Source of the DNA: Streptomyces roseirectus
GTDB taxonomy: Bacteria > Actinomycetota > Actinomycetes > Streptomycetales > Streptomycetaceae
Length of the DNA: 64,000 bases
NCBI RefSeq assembly: GCF_014489635.1
Contig: NZ_CP060828.1
Coordinates: 1,240,001 to 1,304,000 of the forward strand
Reading direction: 5' to 3'
Part shown: piece by piece, positions 7,407 through 16,810 of the stretch
Numbering within the stretch: position 1 is the first letter of the stretch
Layout: each line of letters begins with the position of its first letter
Notes under the pieces: generated by a model
The model's database searches: none
Told to the model about the DNA's origin: nothing
Seen by the model: the letters and a program-made list of their open reading frames with translations, nothing else
Translations under genes and position numbers: made by a program

Positions 7407-9017
7407 CTACGCGTCACCGGCGCGCCGGGCGCGCAGCCCGGAGCCGATCGCCCAGCCGAGGCCGCCGGCGGCGACGAGGACGAGCAGCATCTCGGGCAGG
7501 ATGCCCATCGCCGTCGCGGGCGTCTCGGAGGAGCGCAGCGGCACCTTCTGGACGAGGTGGTCGGCGACGAACATGCCGGTCTTCTGCGTGATCCGGCCGT
7601 CCGGCATGATGATCGCGCTGACGCCGCTGGTGACCGGGACGACGACCGTGCGGCTGTGCTCCACCGCGCGCACGCGCGACATCGCGAGCTGCTGGTAGGT
7701 CATCTCGCTGCGGTCGAAGGTGGCGTTGTTGCTGGGCACGGAGATGAGCTGCGCGCCGTGCGTGACGGTGTCGCGCACGGCCCAGTCGAAGGCGGCCTCG
7801 TAGCAGGTGGCGATGCCGACCTTGGTGCCGTCGATGGTGAACACGCCCGGCTTGGAGCCCCGGGCGAAGTCCGCGTGGGCCATCTCGGTCCAGTTCGAGT
7901 TGATCGCCCCGACCAGCCCGCGCAGCGGCATGTACTCGCCGAACGGCTGGATCTGCCGCTTGTCGTAGGTCTGCGTGGGGCCCTGCTTGGGGTCCCACAG
8001 GATCTGCTCGTTGAACATCTTGTCGTCGCGCTCGACGACACCGCCGACGGAGATCGGCACGCCGATGGCGTCGACCGCCCGGTTGATGACGGCGGCGGCG
8101 TCCGCGTTGGCGAAGGGGTCGACGTCGGAGGAGTTCTCCGGCCACAGCACGAAGTCCGGTCTGGGCGTCTTGCCGGCCTTCACCTCGGCGGCCAGCCGCT
8201 CCGTCTCGCGCGCGTGGTAGTCCAGTACGGCGCGCCGCTGGGCGTTGAACTCCAGCCCGAGGCGGGGGACGTTGCCCTGGATCGCGGCGACGGTCGCGGT
8301 GCCGTCCTCCGCCTTGTCGCTGACCAGCGGGCGCGCTGCGACGGCGCCGACGACCGGGACGGCGACGCTCAGCAGGGCGACGGCGGCGGCCGGCCGCGTC
8401 ACCCCGCGCGCGAGGCGGCGTTCGCGGGCCAGCCGGACGACGTCGTAGAGGCCGAAGCCGCACAGCACGACGGCGAAGCCGAGGACGGGCGTCCCGCCGA
8501 CGGCCGCGAGCGGCAGGAAGATCCCGTCGGCCTGGCCGAAGGCGATCTTGCCCCAAGGGAAGCCGCTGAACGGCGCCCGCGCGCGTGCCGCCTCCCCGGC
8601 GGTCCACAGGGCCGCCGCCCACAGCGGCCACCCGGGCAGCCTGGACACGGCGGCGACACCGACGCCGACCAGGCCGACGAACACGGCCTCGATCGCCGCG
8701 AGCGCGAGCCAGGGCAGCGGGCCGACCTCGACGCCGGTCCACTTCAGCAGCGGCACCAGGAAGCCCAGCCCGAAGAGGTAGCCGAGCCCGAAGGCCGCCT
8801 TCCACCGGCGCTCCCGCACCACCCACGCGAACCCGGCGAACGCGGGCAGCGCGAGCCACCACAGGGTGCGCGGCGGGAAGCTGACGTAGAGCAGCACTCC
8901 GGAGAGCACCGCGCCGACGGCCGGGACGAACCGCAGGTAGCGGCGTCCACGCGGAGCGGACGCGCCCTCGGGCGCCAACTGGCCAAAGGGCCCTGCGGGG
9001 GGTGCGGTGACGGTCAC
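7407..9017 (-). CDS. lnt: apolipoprotein N-acyltransferase
   Basis: Transfers an acyl chain to the N-terminal cysteine of lipoproteins at the outer face of the cytoplasmic membrane. 536 aa. The N-terminal ~200 residues form a bundle of membrane helices (GAVLSGVLLYVSFPPRTLWWLAL and following). A periplasmic-side nitrilase domain follows, with the Glu-Lys-Cys triad visible in WPENSSDVDPF, QIQPFGEYMPLR and IATCYEAAFD. A final helix (PEMLLVLVAAGGLGWAIGSGL) closes the protein. Streptomyces usually carries two Lnt homologues, so this may be one of a pair. Confidence 0.93.
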   Translation of the reverse strand: MTVTAPPAGPFGQLAPEGASAPRGRRYLRFVPAVGAVLSGVLLYVSFPPRTLWWLALPAFAGFAWVVRERRWKAAFGLGYLFGLGFLVPLLKWTGVEVGPLPWLALAAIEAVFVGLVGVGVAAVSRLPGWPLWAAALWTAGEAARARAPFSGFPWGKIAFGQADGIFLPLAAVGGTPVLGFAVVLCGFGLYDVVRLARERRLARGVTRPAAAVALLSVAVPVVGAVAARPLVSDKAEDGTATVAAIQGNVPRLGLEFNAQRRAVLDYHARETERLAAEVKAGKTPRPDFVLWPENSSDVDPFANADAAAVINRAVDAIGVPISVGGVVERDDKMFNEQILWDPKQGPTQTYDKRQIQPFGEYMPLRGLVGAINSNWTEMAHADFARGSKPGVFTIDGTKVGIATCYEAAFDWAVRDTVTHGAQLISVPSNNATFDRSEMTYQQLAMSRVRAVEHSRTVVVPVTSGVSAIIMPDGRITQKTGMFVADHLVQKVPLRSSETPATAMGILPEMLLVLVAAGGLGWAIGSGLRARRAGDA

Positions 9018-9205
9018 TCCCGGAGTGTACGGCGAGTGACCTTTCGGCCGACAGGACGGTCCTCACACCGCGGGGCCTCACAGGTTCTTCACAGGCCCCG
9101 CGCGGGACGCTCCCCTGTCCGCCTCGCGCGCGTGCGCCTCTCCCCGTCCGCCCGCATCCTCCGCCTGCACAACTCATCCACAAACCCCCGCCCACCCGTT
9201 ACGGT

Positions 9206-10363
9206 GTGCCCAGCCCTGGTGAGCGGCCGGTGAGGCGCGCGGCTGGGGCGGAGACGGTCGGGGGACCGGGTTCGGGGGGCTGGGTGGGATCAGCGGGGCA
9301 TGCGTCCGTGGGCGGCGACGGCACGGACGGCGACAGACGAAACGTTTCCGACGCGCTCGGCATGACCGTGCTCGCGGCGTGTGCCGCGTGGGCGCTGGTC
9401 TCGGCGGGCGCCCACGACGGGCGCGCGGAGGGCACGCTGCTCGCGGTGCTGGCGGTCGCCGCCGGGTACGCGGCGGGCCGGATGTCCGGGGCGCTGCTTC
9501 CGGTGGCCGCGCCCTGCGTAGCGGCCCTCGCGGGGCTGGCACTGACCGTGGCGGCGCCGGAGCTGTCCCCGGGCCCGGAGAGCGCGGCCCCGCTGGGCCG
9601 TGCGGGCGCCGAGGCGGCCGTCCTGACGCTCGCGGCGGGCTCGGCGTGCTGCGCGGCCTGGGCGACTCCCGTAGCGGCGCTACGGCTCGCCCTGCGCCTC
9701 GGGACGGCGGCCCTGGCGGTGACCGGCGCCGCCCTGGGCTCGGTCGCGGCGGTGGTGACGTGCTGCGCGGTCCTGCTGGCCTCGGTGGCGGCCGGGCGCG
9801 CGCGCCGGGGTACGGGGGTCGCGGGCCTGGCCGTGTCGACCGCGCTGCTGACGGGGCTGGTGTGGGCCATCGCCGCGGGCGCTCCGCGCGGGGGTCTCGG
9901 CGACGCCCTCGCCGGACAGCTCACGCCCCGCCGGATCGCGCTGTGGCGCGAGGCGCTGCACCTGGCCGAGACGCATCCGGTGCTCGGCGCGGGCCCCGGC
10001 AGCTTCGCCGAGCTGAGCCCGACGTCCGCCCAGTCGCCCCTCTCGGACGGCCTCCCGCACTCCGCGCCGCTCCAGCTGGCCGCCGAACAGGGCATCGTGG
10101 GCGTCGTCCTCCTGGCGGCCGCGTTCGGCTGGCTCCTGCACGCCCTGTGGCGCTCCCCGCGCCCCACCCCGGTCGCCCTCACGGCGGGCGCCGCCCTGAC
10201 CGCCCTCGCGGCCCTGGCGCTCGTGGGCAACGTCCTGAGCTTCACGACCGTCTCGGCCGGCGCGGGCCTCCTCGCGGGCATCGCGACGGCCCGCCCGCTG
10301 CCGCAGGAGGCACGGGATCCGGACGGGGCGGTGCGGACGTACGAGGAGGACGTGGCGGGGTGA
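9206..10363 (+). CDS. O-antigen ligase-like membrane protein
   Basis: Polytopic membrane protein, up to 385 aa. It has about ten Ala/Leu/Val-rich segments and a large loop near residues 245-300 containing RRIALWREALHLAETHPVLG, AGPGSFAEL and HSAPLQLAAEQG, the conserved pattern of the O-antigen ligase/Wzy_C superfamily. It likely handles polymer or glycan transfer at the outer membrane face, substrate unknown. The GTG start at 9206 is tentative; the polar, Gly-rich first 50 residues may be non-native and a later start near MTVLAACAAW is possible. Confidence 0.7.
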   Translation: MPSPGERPVRRAAGAETVGGPGSGGWVGSAGHASVGGDGTDGDRRNVSDALGMTVLAACAAWALVSAGAHDGRAEGTLLAVLAVAAGYAAGRMSGALLPVAAPCVAALAGLALTVAAPELSPGPESAAPLGRAGAEAAVLTLAAGSACCAAWATPVAALRLALRLGTAALAVTGAALGSVAAVVTCCAVLLASVAAGRARRGTGVAGLAVSTALLTGLVWAIAAGAPRGGLGDALAGQLTPRRIALWREALHLAETHPVLGAGPGSFAELSPTSAQSPLSDGLPHSAPLQLAAEQGIVGVVLLAAAFGWLLHALWRSPRPTPVALTAGAALTALAALALVGNVLSFTTVSAGAGLLAGIATARPLPQEARDPDGAVRTYEEDVAG

Positions 10364-10428
10364 CACCCGCGCGCACGCGTGGACTCAAGGGCACGCGCAT
10401 GGTCAGGCGGACGTCGCGCGCGTGCGCG

Positions 10429-10983
10429 TCAGTGCGCCGTCCCTGGCGCCCCGGGCGTCGTCGGCCGCAGCCGGTCCCGGATGACCCGTACGGCCGCCTC
10501 CGCGTCGTCCACGGTGATCGTGAACGTGTGTCCGTCCCACAGCCGCAGCACGACGCCCTCGCCCCGGCGGACGACGACGGCGGTGCCCCGCTCGGGGCGC
10601 CAGCGGTAGCCCCAGCCGCCCCAGTGGCGGGGGGTGACGTGGGGGTCGAAGTCGGCGTCGGCGACCTGCGCGAGGGGGATGCGGCGGCGCGGCAGCCCCA
10701 TGTGCCCGCACCGCACTTCGAGGGCGTCCCGGTCGACCTTGAGGGCGACGTGGAGGAACGCGAGGGTGCCGAAGAGGACGAGCAGCCCGGCGGCGATGCA
10801 GCCCACGACGGACATGGCGAGGGACACGACGCCGGACGTCCAGGCGGAGTCGACGGCCAGTTCGATGCCGAGGGCGAGGCAGGCGGCGCCGGCGAGCGCG
10901 GGCAGCCACTGGAACCGGTTGGTGGCCCGTCCGGTCCACACGTCCGGATGCGGGGTCTTCTCGTCGCGGGGGTGGTCCCTCAT
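10429..10983 (-). CDS. PH-like membrane protein
   Basis: 184-aa protein with two transmembrane helices in the first half (LPALAGAACLALGIELAV and a longer segment around VGCIAAGLLVLFGTLAFLHV). A cytoplasmic beta-rich half follows with LPRRRIPLAQVADADFD, HWGGWGYRWRPERGTAVVVR and HTFTITVDDAEAA. This resembles the PH-domain-like integral membrane proteins common in Streptomyces. No catalytic motif is visible and function is unknown. Confidence 0.8.
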   Translation of the reverse strand: MRDHPRDEKTPHPDVWTGRATNRFQWLPALAGAACLALGIELAVDSAWTSGVVSLAMSVVGCIAAGLLVLFGTLAFLHVALKVDRDALEVRCGHMGLPRRRIPLAQVADADFDPHVTPRHWGGWGYRWRPERGTAVVVRRGEGVVLRLWDGHTFTITVDDAEAAVRVIRDRLRPTTPGAPGTAH

Positions 10984-11079
10984 GCCTACGAGGTTACTCA
11001 GGTTTCCCGCCGCGGGGAGTCCGTCGCGAGGAGTGACTGGTCCGGGCGGGGGTCATCGGGCGCCCGCGCGGGACAACCG

Positions 11080-11865
11080 TCAGGACGCGACGGTGGCCAT
11101 CGGCAGCGCGCGCCCCTCGGCGTACGCGAGCGCGGCGTCCGGCAGGACTCCCTCGCGCCCGTTGAGGAGCACCGTGAGCCCGCCGGTGGCCGGCGCGTCG
11201 GGCGCGGGCGCGGCGCCGATGCGGCGCAGTGCCTGGGCGGCGACGGCGTCGGCGGAGGCGTGCAGGACGATCGGGGGCCGGCCGGGGCGCTGGAGGGCCG
11301 CGCGGATGCGTTCGGCGAGGAGTTCGTAGTGGGTGCAGCCCAGGACGAGGGTCGTGACGTCGTCCGGCGTGAGCGCGACGGCGGCGGTGATGGCGGCGTC
11401 GATCGCTGCTTCGTCGGCGTGCTCGACGGCTTCCGCGAGGCCCCAGCAGGGCACCTCGGCGACGCTCACGCCGCCCGCGAAGTCGCGGATGAGGCCGCGC
11501 TGGTAGGCGCTGCCGGTGGTGGCGGGCGTGGCCCAGATGGCGACGGGGGCGCCGAGGGCGGCGGCGGGCTTGATCGCGGGGACGGTGCCGACGACGGGGA
11601 TGCCGGGCTCCAGGCGGGCGCGCAGGGCGGGCAGGGAGTTCACGGTGGCGGTGTTGCAGCCGACGATCAGCGCGTCCGGCGCGTGCTGCGCGGCGGCCTC
11701 GGCGACGTCCAGGGCGCGCGCGGTGACGTCCTCGGGGGTGCGCGGGCCCCAGGGCATGCCCTCGGGGTCGAAGGAGAGCACGAGATCGGCGTCGGGCCGC
11801 AGTCGCCGTACCGCCGCGGTGGCCGCCAGCAGGCCGATTCCTGAGTCCATGAGCGCGATCTTCAC
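11080..11865 (-). CDS. aspartate/glutamate racemase family protein
   Basis: 261-aa Asp/Glu racemase superfamily member related to glutamate racemase MurI, which makes D-glutamate for peptidoglycan. MDSGIG near the N-terminus, the first catalytic cysteine in VGCNTATVNS, and the second in LGCTHYELL are all present. The canonical DSGVGGLT is replaced by DSGIGLLAA, so it may be a second, divergent racemase rather than the housekeeping MurI. Start GTG 11865 (VKIALMDSG) is chosen; the frame stays open for 2.3 kb upstream through unrelated genes. Confidence 0.85.
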   Translation of the reverse strand: MKIALMDSGIGLLAATAAVRRLRPDADLVLSFDPEGMPWGPRTPEDVTARALDVAEAAAQHAPDALIVGCNTATVNSLPALRARLEPGIPVVGTVPAIKPAAALGAPVAIWATPATTGSAYQRGLIRDFAGGVSVAEVPCWGLAEAVEHADEAAIDAAITAAVALTPDDVTTLVLGCTHYELLAERIRAALQRPGRPPIVLHASADAVAAQALRRIGAAPAPDAPATGGLTVLLNGREGVLPDAALAYAEGRALPMATVAS

Positions 11866-11922
11866 CCGGCCACGATAGACGATGGCCCGGTGGCGGCCCC
11901 TGGTGTGGGGCACACTGCGCGG

Positions 11923-13119
11923 GTGAGCGCCGTCGTGTGGATCGCTGCCCTGTCCCTCGTCTCCTGGCTGTGGCTGCTGCTGTGCCAGGGCTTCTTCTGG
12001 CGCACGGACGTGCGCCTGCCGCCCGCCCCGCGGGATCCCGTCGACTGGCCGGACGTCTGTGTCGTCGTCCCCGCGCGCGACGAGGCCGCCGTGCTGCCCG
12101 AGAGCCTGCCCTCGCTCCTGGCGCAGGAGTATCCGGGGCGCGCGGAGGTCTTCTTGGTCGACGACGGCAGCACGGACGGCACCGGGGACCTCGCGCGCGC
12201 GTTGGCGGGGCGGCTGGGCGGGCTGCCGCTGACGGTCGCCTCGCCGGGTGAGCCGCCCGCCGGGTGGACGGGGAAGCTGTGGGCCGTGCGGCACGGCATC
12301 GCGCTGGCGGGTGCGCGGGAGCCGGAGTTCCTGCTGCTGACGGATGCCGACATCGCGCACGCGCCGGACAGTCTGCGTCGCCTGGTGGCGTCCGCGCGGG
12401 CGGGCGGCTACGACCTGGTGTCGCAGATGGCGCGCCTGCGCGTGGAGAGCCTGTGGGAGCGGCTGGTGGTGCCGGCGTTCGTGTACTTCTTCGCGCAGCT
12501 CTACCCGTTCCGCCGGATCGGCCGCAGGGGCGCGCGTACGGCCGCGGCGGCGGGCGGCTGCGTCCTGCTGCGTACGGAGGCGGCGCGCGGGGCGCGGATC
12601 CCGGACGCGATCCGGCAGGCGGTGATCGACGACGTCGCGCTCGCGCGGGCCGTCAAGGGCGCCGGCGGGCACATCTGGCTGGGCCTCGCGGAGCACGTCG
12701 ACAGCGTGCGCCCGTACCCGCGCCTGCACGACCTGTGGCGCATGGTCGCGCGCAGCGCCTACGCCCAGCTGCGGCACAGCCCGCTGCTGCTCGCCGGGAC
12801 GGTGATGGGGCTCGCGCTGGTGTACCTGGTGCCGCCGCTCGCGCTGGTCGCGGGGATCGCCCTGGGCAGCGTCCCGGTGGGCGTCCTGGGCGCGGGCGCG
12901 TGGGCGGTGATGACGGCGACGTACGCCCCGATGCTGCGCTACTACCGCCTGCCGCTGTGGACGGCTCCCCTGCTGCCGTTCACGGCGTTCCTGTACCTGC
13001 TGATGACGGTGGACTCGGCGGTGCGGCACTACCGGGGGCGGGGGGCGGCGTGGAAGGGGCGGACGTACGCGCGCCCGCAGGCCGTTCCCGGCGAAGAGGA
13101 ACCTCTGTGTGAAAAATAA
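11923..13119 (+). CDS. hpnB: hopene-associated glycosyltransferase HpnB
   Basis: 398-aa GT2-family membrane glycosyltransferase of the HpnB type. An N-terminal membrane anchor precedes VVPARDEAAVLPESLPSLL and VDDGSTDGTG. The conserved GWTGKLWAVRHGI, LLLTDADIAHAP (DAD metal site), AAAAGGCVLLR, VIDDVALARAVKG and RMVARSAYAQL are all present. Three C-terminal helices finish the protein. HpnB normally sits in hopanoid clusters but here it stands alone, divergent from a racemase. GTG 11923 (VSAVVWIAAL) is preferred over GTG 11890. Confidence 0.88.
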   Translation: MSAVVWIAALSLVSWLWLLLCQGFFWRTDVRLPPAPRDPVDWPDVCVVVPARDEAAVLPESLPSLLAQEYPGRAEVFLVDDGSTDGTGDLARALAGRLGGLPLTVASPGEPPAGWTGKLWAVRHGIALAGAREPEFLLLTDADIAHAPDSLRRLVASARAGGYDLVSQMARLRVESLWERLVVPAFVYFFAQLYPFRRIGRRGARTAAAAGGCVLLRTEAARGARIPDAIRQAVIDDVALARAVKGAGGHIWLGLAEHVDSVRPYPRLHDLWRMVARSAYAQLRHSPLLLAGTVMGLALVYLVPPLALVAGIALGSVPVGVLGAGAWAVMTATYAPMLRYYRLPLWTAPLLPFTAFLYLLMTVDSAVRHYRGRGAAWKGRTYARPQAVPGEEEPLCEK

Positions 13120-13133
13120 ATAAGGGCTGTTTC

Positions 13134-14297
13134 CTATTTCCGGCCCGGGGTCCAGTTCATGCCCCAGCCATAAGCCCGGTCGACGGTCCGCTGCGGGCTC
13201 ACCCCGCGCTCCGGGACGAGATACCGCGCCTCCCTGCGGACGACGAGTTCGCCCCCGGTGTTCGTGATGAGCGCGAGCGCGCACACGGTCGAGGGGACGG
13301 TGCACTCGTCGAGCGAGAAGTCGACCGGGGCGCCCCGCTGCGGCCGCAGCGTCACCGTGGCGTGCAGACCGGCGAAGGAGCGCGCGCCCGCGTAGACGGT
13401 CACGAAGACGAGGACGCGCCTGAGGTCGGTGGCGTGGTCCAGGTTGACGGTGAGGTTCTCGCCGGCTGTCAGCGCGCCCGTGCGGTCGTCGCCGTCGAGG
13501 TGGATGTACGGGGGCCGCGCCAGCGAGCCGAAGGCGTTGCCGAGCGCCTGGACGACGCCTTTGCGGCCGTCGGCGAGTTCGTACAGGGCGCACAGGTCGA
13601 GGTCGAGGCCCGCCTGCGAAGTGCCGGGCGGTGTCTGCCAGTTGAGGTTGACGTGCAGGGTGCCCGAGGTGGCGCCCTGTTTGGTGAGCGAGACGGCGGG
13701 GGCGGCCTTGGTGAGTGTGACCTTGGTGAGCTGTACGGGAGGCGCGGTGCGCTGGGGTTCGTCGACGGTGATGCCGTAGTCCGTCGCCAGGCCCTCCAGG
13801 CCGCTGTCGTAGCCCTGGCCGACCGCGCGGAACTTCCAGGCGCCCTGGCGCCGGTAGAGCTCGCCCAGGACGAAGGCGGTCTCGACACTCGCCCCGCTGC
13901 TCTCGAAGCGGGCGACGACGGTGCCTCGGGCGGCGTCGCGGACCTCGACGTACAGTCCGGGCACGCTCCCGAAGGAGCCGCCGTCGGCGGAGGCGGCGAG
14001 CAGGACGGTCTCGACCTCGGGCTCCACGCGCGCGAGGTCGACGAGAAGGGTCTCGGTGACGATCCCTCCGGACGTCTTCTTGCCCTCGTGCCGGACGGTT
14101 CCCGACGCGTGCGCGGGCTGGTTGTAGAAGACGAAGTCGTCGTCGGAGCGGACCTTTCCGCCGACCAGGAGCAGGGCGGAGGCGTCGACGTCCGGGACGC
14201 CCGGTCCGAGGCGGCGTCCGCACTCGATGCGCAGTGCCGTCGCGGGCACCGGCACGTTCGCCCCCTTGGGCATCGACGGCGTAGACGGCATCGGCAT
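13134..14297 (-). CDS. TerD-family protein, two TerD-like domains
   Basis: 387-aa cytoplasmic protein of the TerD/CABP family, linked to tellurite/stress responses and calcium binding. The first TerD domain covers about residues 5-190, with DVDASALLLVGGKVRSDDDF, VFYNQP and FRAVGQGYDSGL. The second, more divergent TerD-like domain covers about 205-385, with LDLDLCALYELADGRKGVVQ and LDGDDRTG. ATG 14297 is preceded by AAAGGGA at good spacing. It is transcribed divergently from the DUF6643-like gene across a 215-nt intergenic region. Confidence 0.88.
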   Translation of the reverse strand: MPMPSTPSMPKGANVPVPATALRIECGRRLGPGVPDVDASALLLVGGKVRSDDDFVFYNQPAHASGTVRHEGKKTSGGIVTETLLVDLARVEPEVETVLLAASADGGSFGSVPGLYVEVRDAARGTVVARFESSGASVETAFVLGELYRRQGAWKFRAVGQGYDSGLEGLATDYGITVDEPQRTAPPVQLTKVTLTKAAPAVSLTKQGATSGTLHVNLNWQTPPGTSQAGLDLDLCALYELADGRKGVVQALGNAFGSLARPPYIHLDGDDRTGALTAGENLTVNLDHATDLRRVLVFVTVYAGARSFAGLHATVTLRPQRGAPVDFSLDECTVPSTVCALALITNTGGELVVRREARYLVPERGVSPQRTVDRAYGWGMNWTPGRK

Positions 14298-14310
14298 CGT
14301 GTCCCTTTCA

Positions 14311-14325
14311 ACTCCCGCCGGGAGT
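14311..14325. promoter_or_regulatory. perfect inverted repeat in TerD leader
   Basis: ACTCCCG-C-CGGGAGT, two perfect 7-bp arms, lies 14 nt upstream of the TerD gene ATG and just before the ribosome binding site. Its position suggests an operator or an RNA hairpin affecting translation. No regulator is identified. Confidence 0.45.
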
Positions 14326-14512
14326 ACGAGAACACGTGCGTTCGGCCCCCGGAAACCCTGCTGGAACCTGCTCTTTACACAATTCCAACCAGCATTGTCG
14401 CCCCTTTTTCCCATGTTCGCTCGTATTGGGGATACGAGGCCACAACCGGCGCGGAAAACAACCCCCATACCCGTCTCCCCAACCGGCGCATCGTGGGCTT
14501 ACCTTATGTGCC

Positions 14513-15031
14513 ATGACCTCCCCCCGCTCCACCTATGGTGGCGGCTACTACTCGTCCGCCCCTTTCCCGGACACCCCGATCTACGACTCCCTCGTGGCCG
14601 AGCGGGGCACCCCGCAGATCGCCCCGATCCGGGTCCCGGCCGCCTACGACGTGCCGAGCGTGCCGAGTATGCCGAGCGGCAACCTGCCCGCGCTGCCGTC
14701 GGCGCTGCCCGCCCTCCCGGCGGGCCCCTCCCAGGCCGCCTACGGCTACCCGCAGGCCCAGCAGCCCGCGCCGCTCCAGCAGGCGCCCGCCGCGTACGTG
14801 CCGCCGCAGGGCGGCATGCCGCGCGCGTACCCGGCCGCGCAGGCGCCGATGCAGCCCCAGCCGGGACCGATGGGCGGCGGGACGATGGGCGGCGCCATGG
14901 GGACGATGGGCGGCATGAACCCCATGGCCGGCGCCACCGGCTACGAGGCGATGCGCCCGGCGGCGCCGCGCCCGAACCCGGCGCCCTACCAGGACCCGTA
15001 CAACAACCAGCAGCAGTACCGCGGTTACTGA
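14513..15031 (+). CDS. DUF6643-like Pro/Gly/Gln-rich protein
   Basis: 172-aa low-complexity protein. A conserved head MTSPRSTYGGGYYSSAPFPD TPIYDSLVAERGTPQIAPIR is followed by Pro/Ala/Gln-rich sequence. A Met/Gly repeat then occurs (GPMGGGTMGGAMGTMGGMNP), and the end is NNQQQYRGY. No membrane segment or signal peptide. This matches a Streptomyces family of unknown function (DUF6643-like). The ATG at 14513 opens immediately at the conserved head. Confidence 0.8.
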   Translation: MTSPRSTYGGGYYSSAPFPDTPIYDSLVAERGTPQIAPIRVPAAYDVPSVPSMPSGNLPALPSALPALPAGPSQAAYGYPQAQQPAPLQQAPAAYVPPQGGMPRAYPAAQAPMQPQPGPMGGGTMGGAMGTMGGMNPMAGATGYEAMRPAAPRPNPAPYQDPYNNQQQYRGY

Positions 15032-15077
15032 GCCGCGTCCCCGGGAGCGGTCCGTGCCGCCTGGCAGGATTGCCCCC

Positions 15078-15902
15078 ATGGGGAATGCGCGGCTGCTGTC
15101 GATCCATGTCCATCCGGTGAAGGCGTTCCGGGGGGTGAGCCCCCGGGAGGCCGTCGTGGAGCCCTGGGGGCCGGTCGGGGACCGGCGCTGGGCGGTGGTC
15201 GACAGCGGGGGGAAGGTCGTCACACAGCGGCAGCAGCCGCGTCTCGCCCTGGCCGCCGCCGAGCCCTTGCCCGGCGGCGGCGTCCGGCTGTCCGCGCCCG
15301 GTCTCGCGCCGCTGGAGGTCGCGGTGCCCGAGCCGGTGGAGACGGTCGTCGTGGAGATCTTCCGCGACAAGGTGGAGGGGGTCCCCGCCGGTCCCGCCGC
15401 CGACGCCTGGTGCAGCGCCCTCCTCGGCGCGCACGCGCGTCTGGTGCACATGGACGACCCGGCGACCCGCCGTCCGGTCGACCCCGCGTACGCGCTGCCC
15501 GGCGAGACGGTCGCCTTCACCGACGGCTACCCCCTGCTCGCCACGGCGACGGCCTCCCTGGACGCCCTCAACTCCCTCATCGCGCGCGGGGAGCACGCCG
15601 CGGAGGGACCGCTGCCGATGAACCGCTTCCGGCCCAACGTGGTGGTGGACGGCACCGAGGCGTGGGCGGAGGACGGCTGGTCGCGCCTGACGGTCGGCGA
15701 GGTCGCGTTCCGGGCGGCGAAGAAGTGCGGCCGGTGCGTGGTGACCACGACCGACCAGACCACCGCCGCGCGTGGGCGGGAGCCCCTGCACACCCTCGGC
15801 CGGTACCGCCGCATCGACGGCAGGCTGATCTTCGGCCAGAACCTGGTGCCGCTCACCCGCGGCGTGATCCGGGTCGGCGACCCGGTGCGGATCCTGGACT
15901 GA
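15078..15902 (+). CDS. MOSC domain protein (mARC-like)
   Basis: 274-aa protein with an N-terminal MOSC_N beta-barrel (HVHPVKAFRGVSPREAVVEP, GDRRWAVVDSGGKVVTQRQ). The C-terminal MOSC domain has MNRFRPNVVVDGTEAWAEDG and the conserved cysteine region KKCGRCVVTTTDQTT. Family members (mARC, YcbX) bind a molybdenum cofactor through that cysteine and reduce N-hydroxylated compounds; the specific substrate is unknown. The ATG at 15078 is preferred over GTG 15054. Confidence 0.88.
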   Translation: MGNARLLSIHVHPVKAFRGVSPREAVVEPWGPVGDRRWAVVDSGGKVVTQRQQPRLALAAAEPLPGGGVRLSAPGLAPLEVAVPEPVETVVVEIFRDKVEGVPAGPAADAWCSALLGAHARLVHMDDPATRRPVDPAYALPGETVAFTDGYPLLATATASLDALNSLIARGEHAAEGPLPMNRFRPNVVVDGTEAWAEDGWSRLTVGEVAFRAAKKCGRCVVTTTDQTTAARGREPLHTLGRYRRIDGRLIFGQNLVPLTRGVIRVGDPVRILD

Positions 15903-16077
15903 CAGCGCCCCGGGATTTCCTCCCGCGTCCCGGGAACCAGCGGCCCGACCTCGGGCGTTGACGCTTCGTGAGAAGTTCATGAGAGACCCCGGGAGCGGGT
16001 GATTTCGCTCTCTCTTCGACCGGGATCGAGGATGAACGGCCGCCTGGAGGGTTATCACGGAGCGGGAAGGGGGTGCG

Positions 16078-16689
16078 GTGGCGGTGCGAGCGATCGGCGG
16101 ACTCTGGCGCTGGCGGCACAACCCGGTGCGCCGTACGACGGACCTGGTCGAGGCGTGGGTGGCGGCCGGCGCCCTGCTGCTGGTCCTGGTCGTCGCGCCG
16201 GTGGCCGGAACGGTCGTCGGCTCCTTCGTGCAGGACGCCCTCCTGAGGTCGGTGCGCGACCAGCAGTCCACCCGCTTCGAGATCACGGCGACGGTCGTCA
16301 AGGAGCTCAAGGCGAACGCGTTCGTGACGGATCCGGACGCGGTCTCCGGCCGGGACGCCCGCAGCCGCGTCGAGGCCGACTGGACCGCCCCGGACGGCAG
16401 CGCGCACCACGGCCCGGTGACGGCCGCCCTGGACACCCCGCACCCGGGCGACCGGTTCGCCCTGTGGACCGACGGCGAGGGCCGCCCGATGAGCCGCCCG
16501 CTCGACGCCGCGACGGCGAACACCCACGCCGTGCTGGCCGGCGTCGGCGCCGCCCTGTGCGCGGCGGGGCTCGTGGAGGGCGCGCGGCGGACGATCGTGT
16601 GGTCCATGGTCCGGCGCCGCTACGCCCGCTGGGACCAGGCGTGGGACCGTGCGGGCCCCGACTGGGGCCGTACCGGCACCGGCAGTTGA
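16078..16689 (+). CDS. Rv1733c-like membrane protein
   Basis: 203-aa protein with the two-helix architecture of the Rv1733c family. TM1 is near residues 29-53 ([20 protein letters not shown]). An extracytoplasmic region follows ([13 protein letters not shown] ... [17 protein letters not shown]), and TM2 is near 155-175. A conserved tail ends [24 protein letters not shown]. The start is a GTG preceded by GGAAGGGGG. Function unknown; such proteins are often multicopy in Streptomyces. Confidence 0.85.
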   Translation: MAVRAIGGLWRWRHNPVRRTTDLVEAWVAAGALLLVLVVAPVAGTVVGSFVQDALLRSVRDQQSTRFEITATVVKELKANAFVTDPDAVSGRDARSRVEADWTAPDGSAHHGPVTAALDTPHPGDRFALWTDGEGRPMSRPLDAATANTHAVLAGVGAALCAAGLVEGARRTIVWSMVRRRYARWDQAWDRAGPDWGRTGTGS

Positions 16690-16810
16690 CGGCGTGGCGG
16701 CGGGCGCCTCGCCGGTGGTCAACTCACCACCCGCGCGCACGCTACGGTGGACCAGCCGACCTTCATTCGGCATCGACCCGCGTATCACGAGGTGGGGGCA
16801 CAGCATCGTC

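Noticed and set aside
9379..11844. 821-codon plus-strand open frame
   Set aside because: It overlaps the O-antigen-ligase-like gene in another frame and two genes on the opposite strand; composition is Arg/Gly/Ala shadow typical of GC-rich DNA with no family motif.
11866..14223. Minus-strand extension of the racemase frame to more than 1,000 codons
   Set aside because: The upstream ~785 codons are antisense to HpnB and out of frame with TerD; the racemase fold starts at GTG 11865.
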